Shown here: positions 51,858 through 61,176 of the stretch, in pieces | Layout: each line of letters begins with the position of its first letter | Numbering within the stretch: position 1 is the first letter of the stretch | Source of the DNA: Eubacterium oxidoreducens | GTDB taxonomy: Bacteria; Bacillota; Clostridia; Lachnospirales; Lachnospiraceae | Assembly (NCBI RefSeq): GCF_900104415.1 | Contig: NZ_FMXR01000005.1 | Location: forward strand, 62,001-126,000 | Direction: 5' to 3' | DNA: 64,000 nucleotides | Translations under genes and position numbers: made by a program | Notes under the pieces: generated by a model | Told to the model about the DNA's origin: nothing | The model's database searches: none | What the model saw: the letters and a program-made list of their open reading frames with translations, nothing else

Positions 51858-52925
51858 ATGGCAGCTTTACTGGAACTTCGAGATCGAATAGAAGGATTTT
51901 GTGAAGAATACGAAACGTTTGTAAAGATGATGACACGTTTTGTGTTGGCTTTTATTACGTTTTTGTTAATTAATATAAATATTGGATATATGAGCTCGTT
52001 GCATCATGTCTGGATTATTGTAGGATTGGCAGTAGTATGTGCTTTTTTGCCGGTTAATTTTACAATTTTTGTGGCAGCGGTATTTGTGGTTGTGCATTTG
52101 TATGCACTTTCGTCAGAACTGGCAATGTTTACGATTGTTTTGTTTTTTATGTCATTGCTTTTGTATTTTCGATTTGTTCCCAAAGATGGATACCTGGCTT
52201 TGGTAACCGTCTTATTAGCTACAATTGGGGTGCCTTATGTGGTGGTATATATTGCGGGACTTCGTAAGAACCTGATGTCGCTGATTGCAATCTTGACGGG
52301 GATGGTGTATTACTATTTCTTAAAAGGAGTTCGAGAATCAGCAGCACTGTATCGGGCGGATGACACGACAAGTTTGGAAGTATTAAAGGCTTGTGTTAGT
52401 CAGCTGGTTCAAAATCAGGAAATGATTTTTGCCGGTTTGATATTTTTGTTATCGGCAATCATTATTTATGTAGTAGGAAGGCAAAGTTTTAATCATGCAA
52501 GAAATATTGCCCTTTCCATAGGTGTTATCATTAATGTTGCCGGAATGCTGATTTTTTATATGCTCACTTCGAATGTATCAAAGATTCCGGTGATGTGTAT
52601 CGGACAGGCGATAGCGATTGTAATTGCGTTTTTGTTTTTGTATTTGACAAGGTCGCTCGATTATGCAAGGGTAGAGCGGGTGCAGTTTGAGGATGATGAA
52701 TATTATTATTTTGTAAAGGCAATACCGAAACAGTCGGTGGCAAGAACACAGAAATTAATCAAACATTATAACACCGCAGAAAAAGAAGAGACGACAGAAA
52801 ACGAAGAAAATGATGAAAGCGAAGAACACGAAGAAGAACTGACAGAGGCGCAAAGGAAAGCTTTGCGGGATCTGGCAGCAGAATTTGAAGATGGTTTATC
52901 GGAAAAAGAGGATCATCTTAATTAA
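51858..52925 (+). CDS. Polytopic membrane protein of unknown function
   Basis: 355 residues, about nine membrane segments between residues 25 and 275, then a soluble C-terminal part with a strongly acidic Glu/Asp stretch (ETTENEENDESEEHEEE) and a charged end. GGGGG precedes the ATG. I do not recognise the family. It lies 80 nt before cdaA, so a link to c-di-AMP or cell-wall functions is possible by position only. Confidence 0.8.
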   Translation: MAALLELRDRIEGFCEEYETFVKMMTRFVLAFITFLLININIGYMSSLHHVWIIVGLAVVCAFLPVNFTIFVAAVFVVVHLYALSSELAMFTIVLFFMSLLLYFRFVPKDGYLALVTVLLATIGVPYVVVYIAGLRKNLMSLIAILTGMVYYYFLKGVRESAALYRADDTTSLEVLKACVSQLVQNQEMIFAGLIFLLSAIIIYVVGRQSFNHARNIALSIGVIINVAGMLIFYMLTSNVSKIPVMCIGQAIAIVIAFLFLYLTRSLDYARVERVQFEDDEYYYFVKAIPKQSVARTQKLIKHYNTAEKEETTENEENDESEEHEEELTEAQRKALRDLAAEFEDGLSEKEDHLN

Positions 52926-53005
52926 AAATTAAGAAGTCATACACAAAAAATTTTGATAAAAGAAGTAATCTATAAGATGGATTTGTGATAGAAAGGAGGA
53001 ATGAG

Positions 53006-53887
53006 ATGCACTCGATTATATCTAATGCACTGGCGTTTAAGAATAATTATTTGTTTTGGATTGATTTTCCATCCATGACAGTGAAAGACATTATTGAGAT
53101 TGCAATTATTGCATTCCTTTTTTATCACGTAATTGTATGGATGAAAAATACGCGTGCCTGGGCTCTTTTAAAAGGCTTGTTGGTTGTACTGATTTTTATC
53201 TTGTTTGCAGCAATGTTTCAGATGAGTACCATCTTATGGCTGGCGGGTAAAGTGCTGAATTTTGCAGTGATTGCGCTTTTGGTTATCTTTGCACCGGAAC
53301 TAAGAAGAGCGCTAGAGACGCTAGGAAGAAAGCGATTTATAACATCGATATTTAATTCGGATTTCTTTAAGACAAATGATGAGAGATTTACAGAAAAAAC
53401 AATGAATGATCTGGTGCGCGCATGCTTTGACATGGGGAAGGTGAAAACCGGAGCGTTGATTGTTGTAGAGCAGAACAATAAACTGACGGAGTATGAAAGA
53501 ACAGGTATTACGCTTGATAGTGTTATTTCCTATCAGCTTCTTGTTAATATATTTGAGCACAATACACCATTGCACGATGGTGCGATTATTGTGCGAGAGA
53601 ATCGTATTATAGCAGCAACTTGTTATCTGCCGTTATCTGAGAATATGCAGTTGAGCAAAGAACTTGGGACGAGACATCGAGCCGCTGTTGGAATCAGTGA
53701 AGTTAGCGATTCTTTGACGATTGTCGTATCGGAAGAAACGGGACAGGTATCAATTGCGCATCATGGAAAGATTGAGCGAGATATCGATCCGGAATATTTG
53801 CGCAGTGAGTTAAAGAATATCAATACCAATACGACGGAGAATCTTAGAACCGGTCTCTTTCAAAAGCAAAGGAGGTCGGAAGAATGA
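53006..53887 (+). CDS. cdaA: Diadenylate cyclase CdaA (DacA)
   Basis: 293 residues. It makes c-di-AMP from two ATP. The first ~95 residues hold three membrane helices; the DAC domain has APELRRALETLGR, the catalytic LHDGAIIV and the TRHRAAVG motif. ATG at 53006 is chosen because GAAAGGAGGA ends 5 nt before; an upstream GTG at 52985 overlaps that site. It overlaps cdaR by 4 nt, as expected for the cdaA-cdaR pair. glmM, usually third, is not adjacent. Confidence 0.96.
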   Translation: MHSIISNALAFKNNYLFWIDFPSMTVKDIIEIAIIAFLFYHVIVWMKNTRAWALLKGLLVVLIFILFAAMFQMSTILWLAGKVLNFAVIALLVIFAPELRRALETLGRKRFITSIFNSDFFKTNDERFTEKTMNDLVRACFDMGKVKTGALIVVEQNNKLTEYERTGITLDSVISYQLLVNIFEHNTPLHDGAIIVRENRIIAATCYLPLSENMQLSKELGTRHRAAVGISEVSDSLTIVVSEETGQVSIAHHGKIERDIDPEYLRSELKNINTNTTENLRTGLFQKQRRSEE

Positions 53888-55194
53888 AGACAGTCTGGAA
53901 AGTAATTACAAATAATTGGGGACTTAAGATACTTGCGATTATTCTTGCGGTGATCTTTTGGATGATAGTGGTCAATATTAATGATCCGCAAACGACAAAA
54001 CAGTTTACCGCAGAAGTAACGGTGGAGAATGAGGATGTTATTACGGACATGGGAAAAGTATATGAAGTCCTAAATGACAGTGATGTATGTGTATTCACGG
54101 TAACGGCTCCACGTTCCGTGGTGGAGCAGCTAAGCAGTTCTGACTTTACTGTAACAGCGGATATGGGACAGATTGAAGGTCTTTCGCTAGTGCCGATTGA
54201 GGTGACAGCGAATCGTTATGCAAATCAGATTACGATTAATAAGACAACGCAGAATATGCAAGTTAGTGTTGAAGATGCAATGACAAAACAGTTTGTAATC
54301 GATGCAAGTGCAACCGGAACACCGGAAGATGGTTATGCGGTTGGTTCTGTTTCCGCGTCGCCAAATGTAATAACGGTAACCGGTGCAGAATCGATTGTGT
54401 CGGAAATTAATTCTGTAGTAGCCACAATCAGTGTGGAAGGAATGTCAGAAAATATTAAGGATAAAGTAGCGTTGGTCTTCTACGATAAAGATGGAAATGA
54501 AATCAGTAGTGATAATCTTACGCTTTCCCGTGAGAAAGTAACGGTAAAGGCAGAAATTGTAGAACAAAAGTCGGTGCCGATTACGATTGAACCGGAAGGA
54601 ACGCCGGCTGATGGATATGAGGTGACATCGGTTCTATGCTCGCCGGAGTCGGTTGGCGTACAAGGTGATGAGGAAATATTATCGACATTATCGGAGATTG
54701 TATTACCGTCGAGCCTTCTTGATGTGACGGGTGCGGATGAAGATCAATCTGTACAGGTTGATATTACGGAATATCTTCCGGATGGAGTAAGCTTGACGGA
54801 TGATAAGGAAAAGACGGTTACAATTGCTGTGACGATTGAAAAAATCGCCACAAAGACATATTCGGTATCGACAAAGAACCTATCTGTATTGAATCTTGCA
54901 GATGGCCTGGAAAGTACATTTGCTAAGAGTACGGTTAAAATAAAACTAATGGGTAATGAAACAGATCTAGAAGCTTTGACGGCCGGGGATATAACAGGAA
55001 CGGTTGATGCATCGGGACTTGGAGAAGGGGAATATAAACTTACAATCCAGCTAAGTCTTGATGAGGAAAAATATACGGTGAGTGGTTCGCCGACAGTATC
55101 AATCACAATTACTTCGCAGAGTACGGAATCGGAGAGTGAAGAGGATTCAAACCAGGATTCATCAGGAGACTCCGATACGAATACGAGCGAATAG
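53884..55194 (+). CDS. cdaR: YbbR-domain regulator of CdaA (CdaR)
   Basis: 436 residues. One N-terminal membrane anchor (WGLKILAIILAVIFWMIV) and several YbbR repeats outside the membrane (AEVTVENEDV, VTGAESIVSEINSVVATI and similar), ending in a Ser/Glu/Asp-rich tail. CdaR modulates CdaA activity in other Firmicutes. Translation is coupled to cdaA by the 4-nt overlap. Confidence 0.92.
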   Translation: MKTVWKVITNNWGLKILAIILAVIFWMIVVNINDPQTTKQFTAEVTVENEDVITDMGKVYEVLNDSDVCVFTVTAPRSVVEQLSSSDFTVTADMGQIEGLSLVPIEVTANRYANQITINKTTQNMQVSVEDAMTKQFVIDASATGTPEDGYAVGSVSASPNVITVTGAESIVSEINSVVATISVEGMSENIKDKVALVFYDKDGNEISSDNLTLSREKVTVKAEIVEQKSVPITIEPEGTPADGYEVTSVLCSPESVGVQGDEEILSTLSEIVLPSSLLDVTGADEDQSVQVDITEYLPDGVSLTDDKEKTVTIAVTIEKIATKTYSVSTKNLSVLNLADGLESTFAKSTVKIKLMGNETDLEALTAGDITGTVDASGLGEGEYKLTIQLSLDEEKYTVSGSPTVSITITSQSTESESEEDSNQDSSGDSDTNTSE

Positions 55195-55212
55195 AAATTG
55201 GTGGAGGAAATT

Positions 55213-55482
55213 ATGCTAAGCCAGAAGGTAACAATAATTAATACAACAGGTCTGCATCTTAGACCTGCAGGAATCATGTGTGATGTCGCACAGAAATTTA
55301 AATCAAAAATCACATTTCAGCATAAGTCGTCTATTGCAAATGCAAAAAGTGTACTGAGCGTACTTGCAGCTTGTGTAAAATGTGGTGACGAAATTGAGAT
55401 CTGCTGCGAGGGAGTCGATGAAGTCGAAGCGATGAAAGCGATGATTGAACTCGTGGAATCGGGAATGGGTGAAAAAGCCTGA
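55213..55482 (+). CDS. HPr-family phosphocarrier protein
   Basis: 89 residues. His15 in TGLHLRPAG is the PTS phosphorylation site, with Arg17 next to it, and the Lys44-Ser45 pair occupies the HPr-kinase target position. The canonical HARPA is HLRPA here, and three cysteines are unusual. ATG at 55213 has GGTGGAGGA upstream. It lies 18 nt after cdaR, not beside ptsI, so it may be a regulatory (Crh-like) paralogue or the main HPr. Confidence 0.88.
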   Translation: MLSQKVTIINTTGLHLRPAGIMCDVAQKFKSKITFQHKSSIANAKSVLSVLAACVKCGDEIEICCEGVDEVEAMKAMIELVESGMGEKA

Positions 55483-55521
55483 CAATTTACTGAATATATT
55501 AAGACAGAATGGAGATAGAAA

Positions 55522-57183
55522 ATGATGAATTACAAAAAATATGAAAAGTCTCCGGTTATTACGCTTCCGGATAGACAGTGGCCGAACAGGGAAATTGAAA
55601 AAGCGCCAATCTGGTGCAGCGTTGATCTTAGAGATGGAAACCAGGCCCTGATTGAGCCGATGAACGTTGAAGAAAAAATGGAAATGTTCCAATTGCTGAT
55701 TGATTTGGGATTTAAAGAAATAGAAATCGGATTTCCGGCAGCTTCGCAGATTGAATATGATTTTTTGCGTGAGCTTGTTCGCGAGAACATGATTCCGGAT
55801 GATGTAACCGTGCAGGTGTTGACACAGTGTAGGGAGCATCTCATCCGCAGAACGTTCGAAGCAATCGAAGGTATCAAAAATGTAGTGGTTCATATTTATA
55901 ATTCTACTTCGGTAATCCAAAGAAAAGTTGTATTTCATATGGAAAAAGAAGAAATCAAGCAGATTGCCATTGACGGAACAAAGCTTGTAAGAGAACTTGC
56001 AGCTGACTTTGATGGAAATATTACGCTCGAATATTCTCCGGAAAGTTTTATGGGAACGGAATTGGAATTTTCACTTGATATCTGCACTGCGGTGCAAGAT
56101 GCATGGGATCATTTTAATGATAATCCAATTATATTTAATCTTCCTTTGACGGTAGAAATGAATACACCGAATGTTTATGCCGATCAGATTGAATGGATGG
56201 ATCGTCATTTTAAAGAAAGAGAAAATATTATCATCAGTATCCATCCGCATAATGATAGAGGTACCGGGGTGGCATCTACAGAACTTGCACTGTTAGCCGG
56301 TGCGGACAGAGTAGAAGGAACTTTGTTCGGAAATGGGGAAAGAACAGGTAATGTGGATATTCTTACGGTTGCGTATAATATGTTTTCACAGGGCGTTGAT
56401 CCGGAATTAAATATTGATAATGTAAAGAAAATTGCAGAGGTATATGAGCGCTGCTGTAAAATGGAAATACCGATGCGACATCCGTATGCCGGACAGCTGG
56501 TATTTACCGCATTTTCCGGTTCTCATCAGGATGCAATTAATAAAGGAAAACAGTATCTAGAAGAACATGATTGCAAGATTTGGGATGTGCCATATCTGCC
56601 AATCGATCCTGCGGATATCGGAAGAGAGTACGAGCCGGTTGTACGAATCAACAGCCAGTCGGGAAAAGGCGGCGTAGCCTTTATTATGGATATGAATTTT
56701 GGTTACAAGTTGCCTAAGAGTATGCATCGTGAATTTGCGGATGTTATCCAAAAGATTTCTGAGAAGAAGGGCGGAGAGGTTTCTCCACAAGAAATTAAGA
56801 AAGCATTTGATAAAGAATATTTGGATCAGAACACACCATTTACATTTGGCAGAGTTAAGGTTGAAGATGTTGGAGAACATGACGCACATGCCAAATTGGA
56901 ATTTTCCTATAAAGGCGAGAACATGGTTTCAGAGGCGGTCGGCAACGGTCCGTTAAATGCCGTTAAGGAAGCGATTGCCAAAAAGGTAGATGTCAACGTA
57001 AGAGTGCTGGATTATACAGAACATGCGCTTAGTGCAGGTTCTGAAGCAAAGGCAGCAGCTTATATTCATCTAAAAGATCTGAATTCCGGAAAGGATACCT
57101 TTGGTGTAGGACTGAGTTCTAATATTACAAGAGCATCTGTACGTGCTTTGTTTAGTGCGTTGAACCGATTGAGTGAGAAATAG
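55522..57183 (+). CDS. leuA: 2-Isopropylmalate synthase, long form
   Basis: 553 residues. It commits carbon to leucine by condensing ketoisovalerate with acetyl-CoA. SVDLRDGNQALIEPM carries the metal site, SIHPHNDRGTGVAST the HxH pair, and FGNGERTGNVD the conserved loop; residues about 430-550 are the regulatory domain. The length and sequence (RQWPNREIEKAPIW) fit the LeuA2 subgroup. It is isolated from other leu genes. A short overlap-free junction with the sugar transferase follows. Confidence 0.95.
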   Translation: MMNYKKYEKSPVITLPDRQWPNREIEKAPIWCSVDLRDGNQALIEPMNVEEKMEMFQLLIDLGFKEIEIGFPAASQIEYDFLRELVRENMIPDDVTVQVLTQCREHLIRRTFEAIEGIKNVVVHIYNSTSVIQRKVVFHMEKEEIKQIAIDGTKLVRELAADFDGNITLEYSPESFMGTELEFSLDICTAVQDAWDHFNDNPIIFNLPLTVEMNTPNVYADQIEWMDRHFKERENIIISIHPHNDRGTGVASTELALLAGADRVEGTLFGNGERTGNVDILTVAYNMFSQGVDPELNIDNVKKIAEVYERCCKMEIPMRHPYAGQLVFTAFSGSHQDAINKGKQYLEEHDCKIWDVPYLPIDPADIGREYEPVVRINSQSGKGGVAFIMDMNFGYKLPKSMHREFADVIQKISEKKGGEVSPQEIKKAFDKEYLDQNTPFTFGRVKVEDVGEHDAHAKLEFSYKGENMVSEAVGNGPLNAVKEAIAKKVDVNVRVLDYTEHALSAGSEAKAAAYIHLKDLNSGKDTFGVGLSSNITRASVRALFSALNRLSEK

Positions 57184-57184
57184 T

Positions 57185-58609
57185 ATGGATGAAAGAAGAA
57201 GAAATGATGACGTAAAAGCATCAATACGAAAACTGGAAGCCATTATAGAAATCGCGGCACTGGCCCTCTTGTTTTTCCTTGTATGGCGCGGATTCTATCG
57301 AGTAGAAGGACATCTTTTTCACGGACGTGGAAAGTATGTTCTTCTTGGGGTGTATGCCCTGCTGACAATCATTTTGTTCTACTACAGCGAGGGATTTAAG
57401 TTTGGTTATTTAAGATTGACCGATGTTGTGATCTCGCAATGGGTAGCGCTGGTGATTGTTAATTTTATTACATATTTTCAGTTGTCGCTTATGATTAACA
57501 AGATGATCAATCCGCTTCCGCTTGTAGGAATGACATTTCTTGGGATGGCGATATGTCTTGTGATGTCATATATATTTTCCGTGATTTACCATAGGTTATA
57601 TGTCCCCAGAAATATGGTGCTTATCTATGGCGATATTAAGGCGGTGTCAATCAAACTCAAGCTCGATACCCGTTCTGACAAATATCGGATTACGCGAATG
57701 GTTTCCACAGAGGAAGGTCTTGAGAAGATCTGTCGCATTATCGATGAGCATGATGCAGTTGTAATCAATGATGTACACGCAGAAATGCGAAACGATATTA
57801 TGAAGTATTGTTATAAAACGTGTACAAGAGCTTATATTGTTCCGAAAATTTCGGATATTATCAATCGAGGAGCAAAAGATATTAATCTTTTTGACACTCC
57901 GCTTTTGCTGGTAAAAGGAACCGGTCTTACGAGAGCACAATCGGCAGGAAAGCGAATCTTCGATTTGATATTTTCAATAATTGCGTTGATACCGGGACTG
58001 CCAATTATGTTGATTGTGGCAATTGCCATCAAACTTGACGATCATGGGCCTGTCTTTTATCGACAGGATCGTGTGACGAAAGATGGAAAAGTATTTGCTA
58101 TCTTGAAGTTTAGAAGTATGGTTGTAGATGCGGAAAAGGACGGAAAGTCCAGACCTGCAACGCAAAACGATCCAAGAATTACGAGAGTCGGAAAAATAAT
58201 CAGAGCTTCAAGATTGGATGAACTTCCCCAGGTTCTTAATATCTTTAAAGGGGATATGAGCTGGTGTGGACCTCGTCCGGAGCGTTGTGAACATGTGGAA
58301 AAATATACGAAACTGATTCCGGAGTTTGTATATCGAAGTAAAGTGAAGGGCGGCTTGACAGGTTATGCCCAAATCTACGGAAAGTATAATACTTCAGCCT
58401 ATGACAAATTGAGGCTGGATCTTATGTATATTGAGAATTATTCCATTCTTACTGATCTTAAACTGATGCTGATGACAATCAAAATCATGTTCAAGAAAGA
58501 GTCAACGGAAGGATTTGACAAGGTTGTGGATGAACAGGTGCTCAAAGAACTTGTAGAGCATAATGAAGGAAAGAATACGATAGTAAATAAAGCAAAGATA
58601 CATGAGTAA
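57185..58609 (+). CDS. Polyprenyl-phosphate hexose-1-phosphate transferase (initiating sugar transferase)
   Basis: 474 residues. Four N-terminal membrane helices (about 20-140), a nucleotide-binding-like middle, and a C-terminal bacterial sugar-transferase domain from about residue 262: AGKRIFDLIFSIIA, GPVFYRQDRVTKDGK, FAILKFRSMVVDAE, SRLDELPQVLNIFKGDMSW, GPRPERCEHVE. It starts an exopolysaccharide or wall polymer on undecaprenyl phosphate. ATG 57185 is 2 nt after the leuA stop; an upstream in-frame TTG lies inside leuA. The donor sugar is unknown. Confidence 0.92.
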   Translation: MDERRRNDDVKASIRKLEAIIEIAALALLFFLVWRGFYRVEGHLFHGRGKYVLLGVYALLTIILFYYSEGFKFGYLRLTDVVISQWVALVIVNFITYFQLSLMINKMINPLPLVGMTFLGMAICLVMSYIFSVIYHRLYVPRNMVLIYGDIKAVSIKLKLDTRSDKYRITRMVSTEEGLEKICRIIDEHDAVVINDVHAEMRNDIMKYCYKTCTRAYIVPKISDIINRGAKDINLFDTPLLLVKGTGLTRAQSAGKRIFDLIFSIIALIPGLPIMLIVAIAIKLDDHGPVFYRQDRVTKDGKVFAILKFRSMVVDAEKDGKSRPATQNDPRITRVGKIIRASRLDELPQVLNIFKGDMSWCGPRPERCEHVEKYTKLIPEFVYRSKVKGGLTGYAQIYGKYNTSAYDKLRLDLMYIENYSILTDLKLMLMTIKIMFKKESTEGFDKVVDEQVLKELVEHNEGKNTIVNKAKIHE

Positions 58610-58707
58610 ATCGTTCCGGAATAAAAGTTGTTTTCTTAAAAAAAAAGTGTTAAAGTGTCAATAATGCAATAAAAAAGAAGAATTCCTGGAAAGGAGCATA
58701 TCGGAAT

Positions 58708-59430
58708 ATGAATCAAAATAACGTATATGCAGTAATCCTGGCGGGAGGTAACGGGACTCGTATGGGAGCAGTATCGAAACCAAAACAGTTTCTTTTGCTT
58801 GGCAAAAAGCCGATTCTTGTCCATACGGTAGAAAAGTTTTTCTCCAATAAGTTGATTGATACGATTATTGTTTTGACACCGAAACAGTGGATGGATTATA
58901 CAAAAGAGTTGTTGGCAACATATTTTCCTCAGGGCGATCGGTTGCAGGTGATAGAAGGTGGCGCGCAACGAAATGAGACGATTATGAATGCAATTGCATT
59001 TATCGAAAGCGAGTATGGTATGAATGAGCAAACGGTAATTGTAACTCATGATGCTGCGCGACCTTTTGTAACGGGGAGAATTATTATGGAAAATATTGCA
59101 AGCATGGAGTCTTTTGATGCATGTGCAACAGCGGTTGCGGCGACAGATACCATTATGCGCAGCAACAAGGAAGGTAGATTTATTGAACAAATTCCGGATA
59201 GAAGATATATGTATCAGCAACAAACACCTCAGACATTTAAGGCGCAGAAATTAAAGGAGCAATATGATGCGCTTTCTTTTGAAGAAAAAGATTCTTTGAC
59301 CGATGCGTGTAAGATTATGGTTTTGTCCGGGGAAAATGTTTGTATAGTAGAAGGCGAACGGGAGAATATAAAAATCACTTATCCGCTTGACCTTAAAGTG
59401 GCAGAGGTTATACTAGAACAACAGGTATAA
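58708..59430 (+). CDS. tarI: D-ribitol-5-phosphate cytidylyltransferase-like (TarI), IspD superfamily
   Basis: 240 residues. AGGNGTRMGAVSKPKQF is the CTP-binding loop. The surrounding VIEGGAQRNETIMNAI, THDAARPF, YQQQTPQTFK, SLTDACKIMVLSGE and IKITYPLDLKVAE follow TarI of staphylococci more closely than IspD. Placement before a TagGH-like exporter supports a role in polyol-phosphate polymer synthesis (CDP-ribitol or similar). IspD cannot be fully excluded. No TarJ reductase is in the window. GGAAAGGAG precedes the ATG. Confidence 0.8.
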   Translation: MNQNNVYAVILAGGNGTRMGAVSKPKQFLLLGKKPILVHTVEKFFSNKLIDTIIVLTPKQWMDYTKELLATYFPQGDRLQVIEGGAQRNETIMNAIAFIESEYGMNEQTVIVTHDAARPFVTGRIIMENIASMESFDACATAVAATDTIMRSNKEGRFIEQIPDRRYMYQQQTPQTFKAQKLKEQYDALSFEEKDSLTDACKIMVLSGENVCIVEGERENIKITYPLDLKVAEVILEQQV

Positions 59431-59566
59431 GGTAACTGGATAGGGGAGTTGGCAAAAAGTGTGAGAGAAGAATATAGGTGAAAAGCAAGGGGATAACTTT
59501 AGTAGTTGAGGAGGATGTTCTTTTTGTAATTGGTAAAACAGTTATGATATGGAAGAGATAGTTGTT

Positions 59567-60358
59567 ATGAAGCGTTTTATAAAAGATAACAAGAAATTTT
59601 GGAGTTATATATTATATGCAGCGAAAGCAAATCTCAAAAAAGATGTTGCAGATTCGTATTTGAATTGGGTATGGTGGGTTTTAGAACCATTTTGCTTCAT
59701 GCTGATTTATGCCTTTGTATTTGGCGTGATTTTTGAGGCGCGTGAAGATTATTTCCCAATTTTTATTTTTGTTGGTTTGACCGCATGGAACTTTTTTAAT
59801 GGTTCCGTCAAAGCCTCTGTTCGAATTGTGAAAAAGCATAAAGGAACCGTATCAAAGATATATTTACCTAAGTTTGTCTTGAATCAGGTGGAAATGCTTG
59901 TCCGTGCATTCAAGATGCTTTTTTCCATTGCAATTATTGTGATCATGATGTTTGTTTCTCGGTTAGAGCCAAGTTGTTATCTGATTAATGTGATACCGCT
60001 TATGCTGTTATTGTTTATTTTGACCTTTGGAGTTATGTGTATTTGTACGCATATTGGAGTGTTTATTTCGGATTTGAAAAATGTGATCAACATTTTACTG
60101 AGGGTCGTGTTTTATATGACTGGTATTTTTTATTCTATTGACAATCGTATCGGAAAGACACATGCGTGGTTGGCAACTTTGCTGGGAAAGTGGAACCCGC
60201 TGGCATATATTGTACAGGGCTTAAGAAGTTCTATTATCTATAAGGAACCGATATCGTATACGTATCTTTTGATTTGGTATGCAATTTCAATCGGATTGTC
60301 TATAGTGGGAGTAGTTTTGATTTACCGAAATGAGAATACTTATGTGAAGGTGATTTAA
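59567..60358 (+). CDS. tagG: ABC exporter permease, TagG-like
   Basis: 263 residues, six membrane helices, ABC-2 type polysaccharide/teichoic-acid transporter. The pattern NWVWWVLEPFCFMLIYAFVFG, FVGLTAWNFFNG and GKWNPLAYIVQGLR is that of TagG/RfbA-type permeases. ATG at 59567 has GGAAGAG upstream; ATG at 59549 is also in frame. The ATP-binding gene follows with a 1-nt overlap (TAATG). The preceding 118 nt have no other feature I can support. Confidence 0.88.
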   Translation: MKRFIKDNKKFWSYILYAAKANLKKDVADSYLNWVWWVLEPFCFMLIYAFVFGVIFEAREDYFPIFIFVGLTAWNFFNGSVKASVRIVKKHKGTVSKIYLPKFVLNQVEMLVRAFKMLFSIAIIVIMMFVSRLEPSCYLINVIPLMLLLFILTFGVMCICTHIGVFISDLKNVINILLRVVFYMTGIFYSIDNRIGKTHAWLATLLGKWNPLAYIVQGLRSSIIYKEPISYTYLLIWYAISIGLSIVGVVLIYRNENTYVKVI

Positions 60359-61107
60359 TGAGTGAGAAAGAGATAGCAATCAGTGTAAATGATTTACACG
60401 TTAGATATAAAAGCATGAAGGCGCGGTCGTTTAGAGGATCGATTGGCCGAAAAAAGCAAAAGGTAGAAGTCGTTGATGCATTGAAGGGAGTAAGCTTCGA
60501 TGTGGAAAAAGGACAGATTCTTGGAATCGTAGGAAAAAATGGAAGTGGAAAGTCAACACTTCTTCGGACATTGGCAGGAATCTTTTCGCCGGATGGTGGT
60601 AGTGTGGATGTTCATAATAATACAGTATCCTTACTTGCTATTGGCGTTGGATTTCAAAAGGAATTGCCGGGGCGAGACAATATTATTCTGACAGGATTGT
60701 TGTTAGGCTTTACTATGGATGAAATCATGGAAAAGATGCCTAAAATCATCAAGTTCTCCGGATTAAAGAAGTTTATTGATAAGCCGGTTAGAACTTATTC
60801 ATCCGGTATGTTTTCGAAATTATCTTTTTCGATATCAGCAATTTTAGAGCCGGATATTTTATTGGTAGATGAAGTGCTTAGCGTTGGAGATGCTCGTTTT
60901 AAGAAAAAGAGTTTTAAGAAGATGCAAGAGCTTATAAGCGATGAGAATCGAACGGTTGTCATTGTATCGCACAATATGAATACGATACAAAAGCTTTGTG
61001 ATACTGTTTTGTGGATCAATGAAGGGGAATTTAAGGAAATTGGCCCAACGAAAGAAGTGTTAGACCATTACATTGAATTTATGGAACAGGAAGAAGAAGA
61101 AGCGTAA
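60358..61107 (+). CDS. tagH: ABC exporter ATP-binding protein, TagH-like
   Basis: 249 residues. Walker A GKNGSGKST, signature YSSGMFSKL, Walker B ILLVDEVLSVGD, H-loop VSHNMNTI. It is of the polysaccharide/teichoic-acid exporter subtype. The C-terminal extracellular or substrate-recognition extension found in B. subtilis TagH is missing, so substrate selection may reside in the permease. Start overlaps the permease stop. Confidence 0.9.
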   Translation: MSEKEIAISVNDLHVRYKSMKARSFRGSIGRKKQKVEVVDALKGVSFDVEKGQILGIVGKNGSGKSTLLRTLAGIFSPDGGSVDVHNNTVSLLAIGVGFQKELPGRDNIILTGLLLGFTMDEIMEKMPKIIKFSGLKKFIDKPVRTYSSGMFSKLSFSISAILEPDILLVDEVLSVGDARFKKKSFKKMQELISDENRTVVIVSHNMNTIQKLCDTVLWINEGEFKEIGPTKEVLDHYIEFMEQEEEEA

Positions 61108-61176
61108 CTTGTTTTGCAATTGACATGGATGGGATTATCGCAGATGGATGAGGAATTTTTTGGGAAAGGAAAAATC

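Noticed and set aside
58708-59430. Plain ispD annotation
   Set aside because: Motifs and the ABC exporter context favour the TarI branch; IspD is kept as an alternative.
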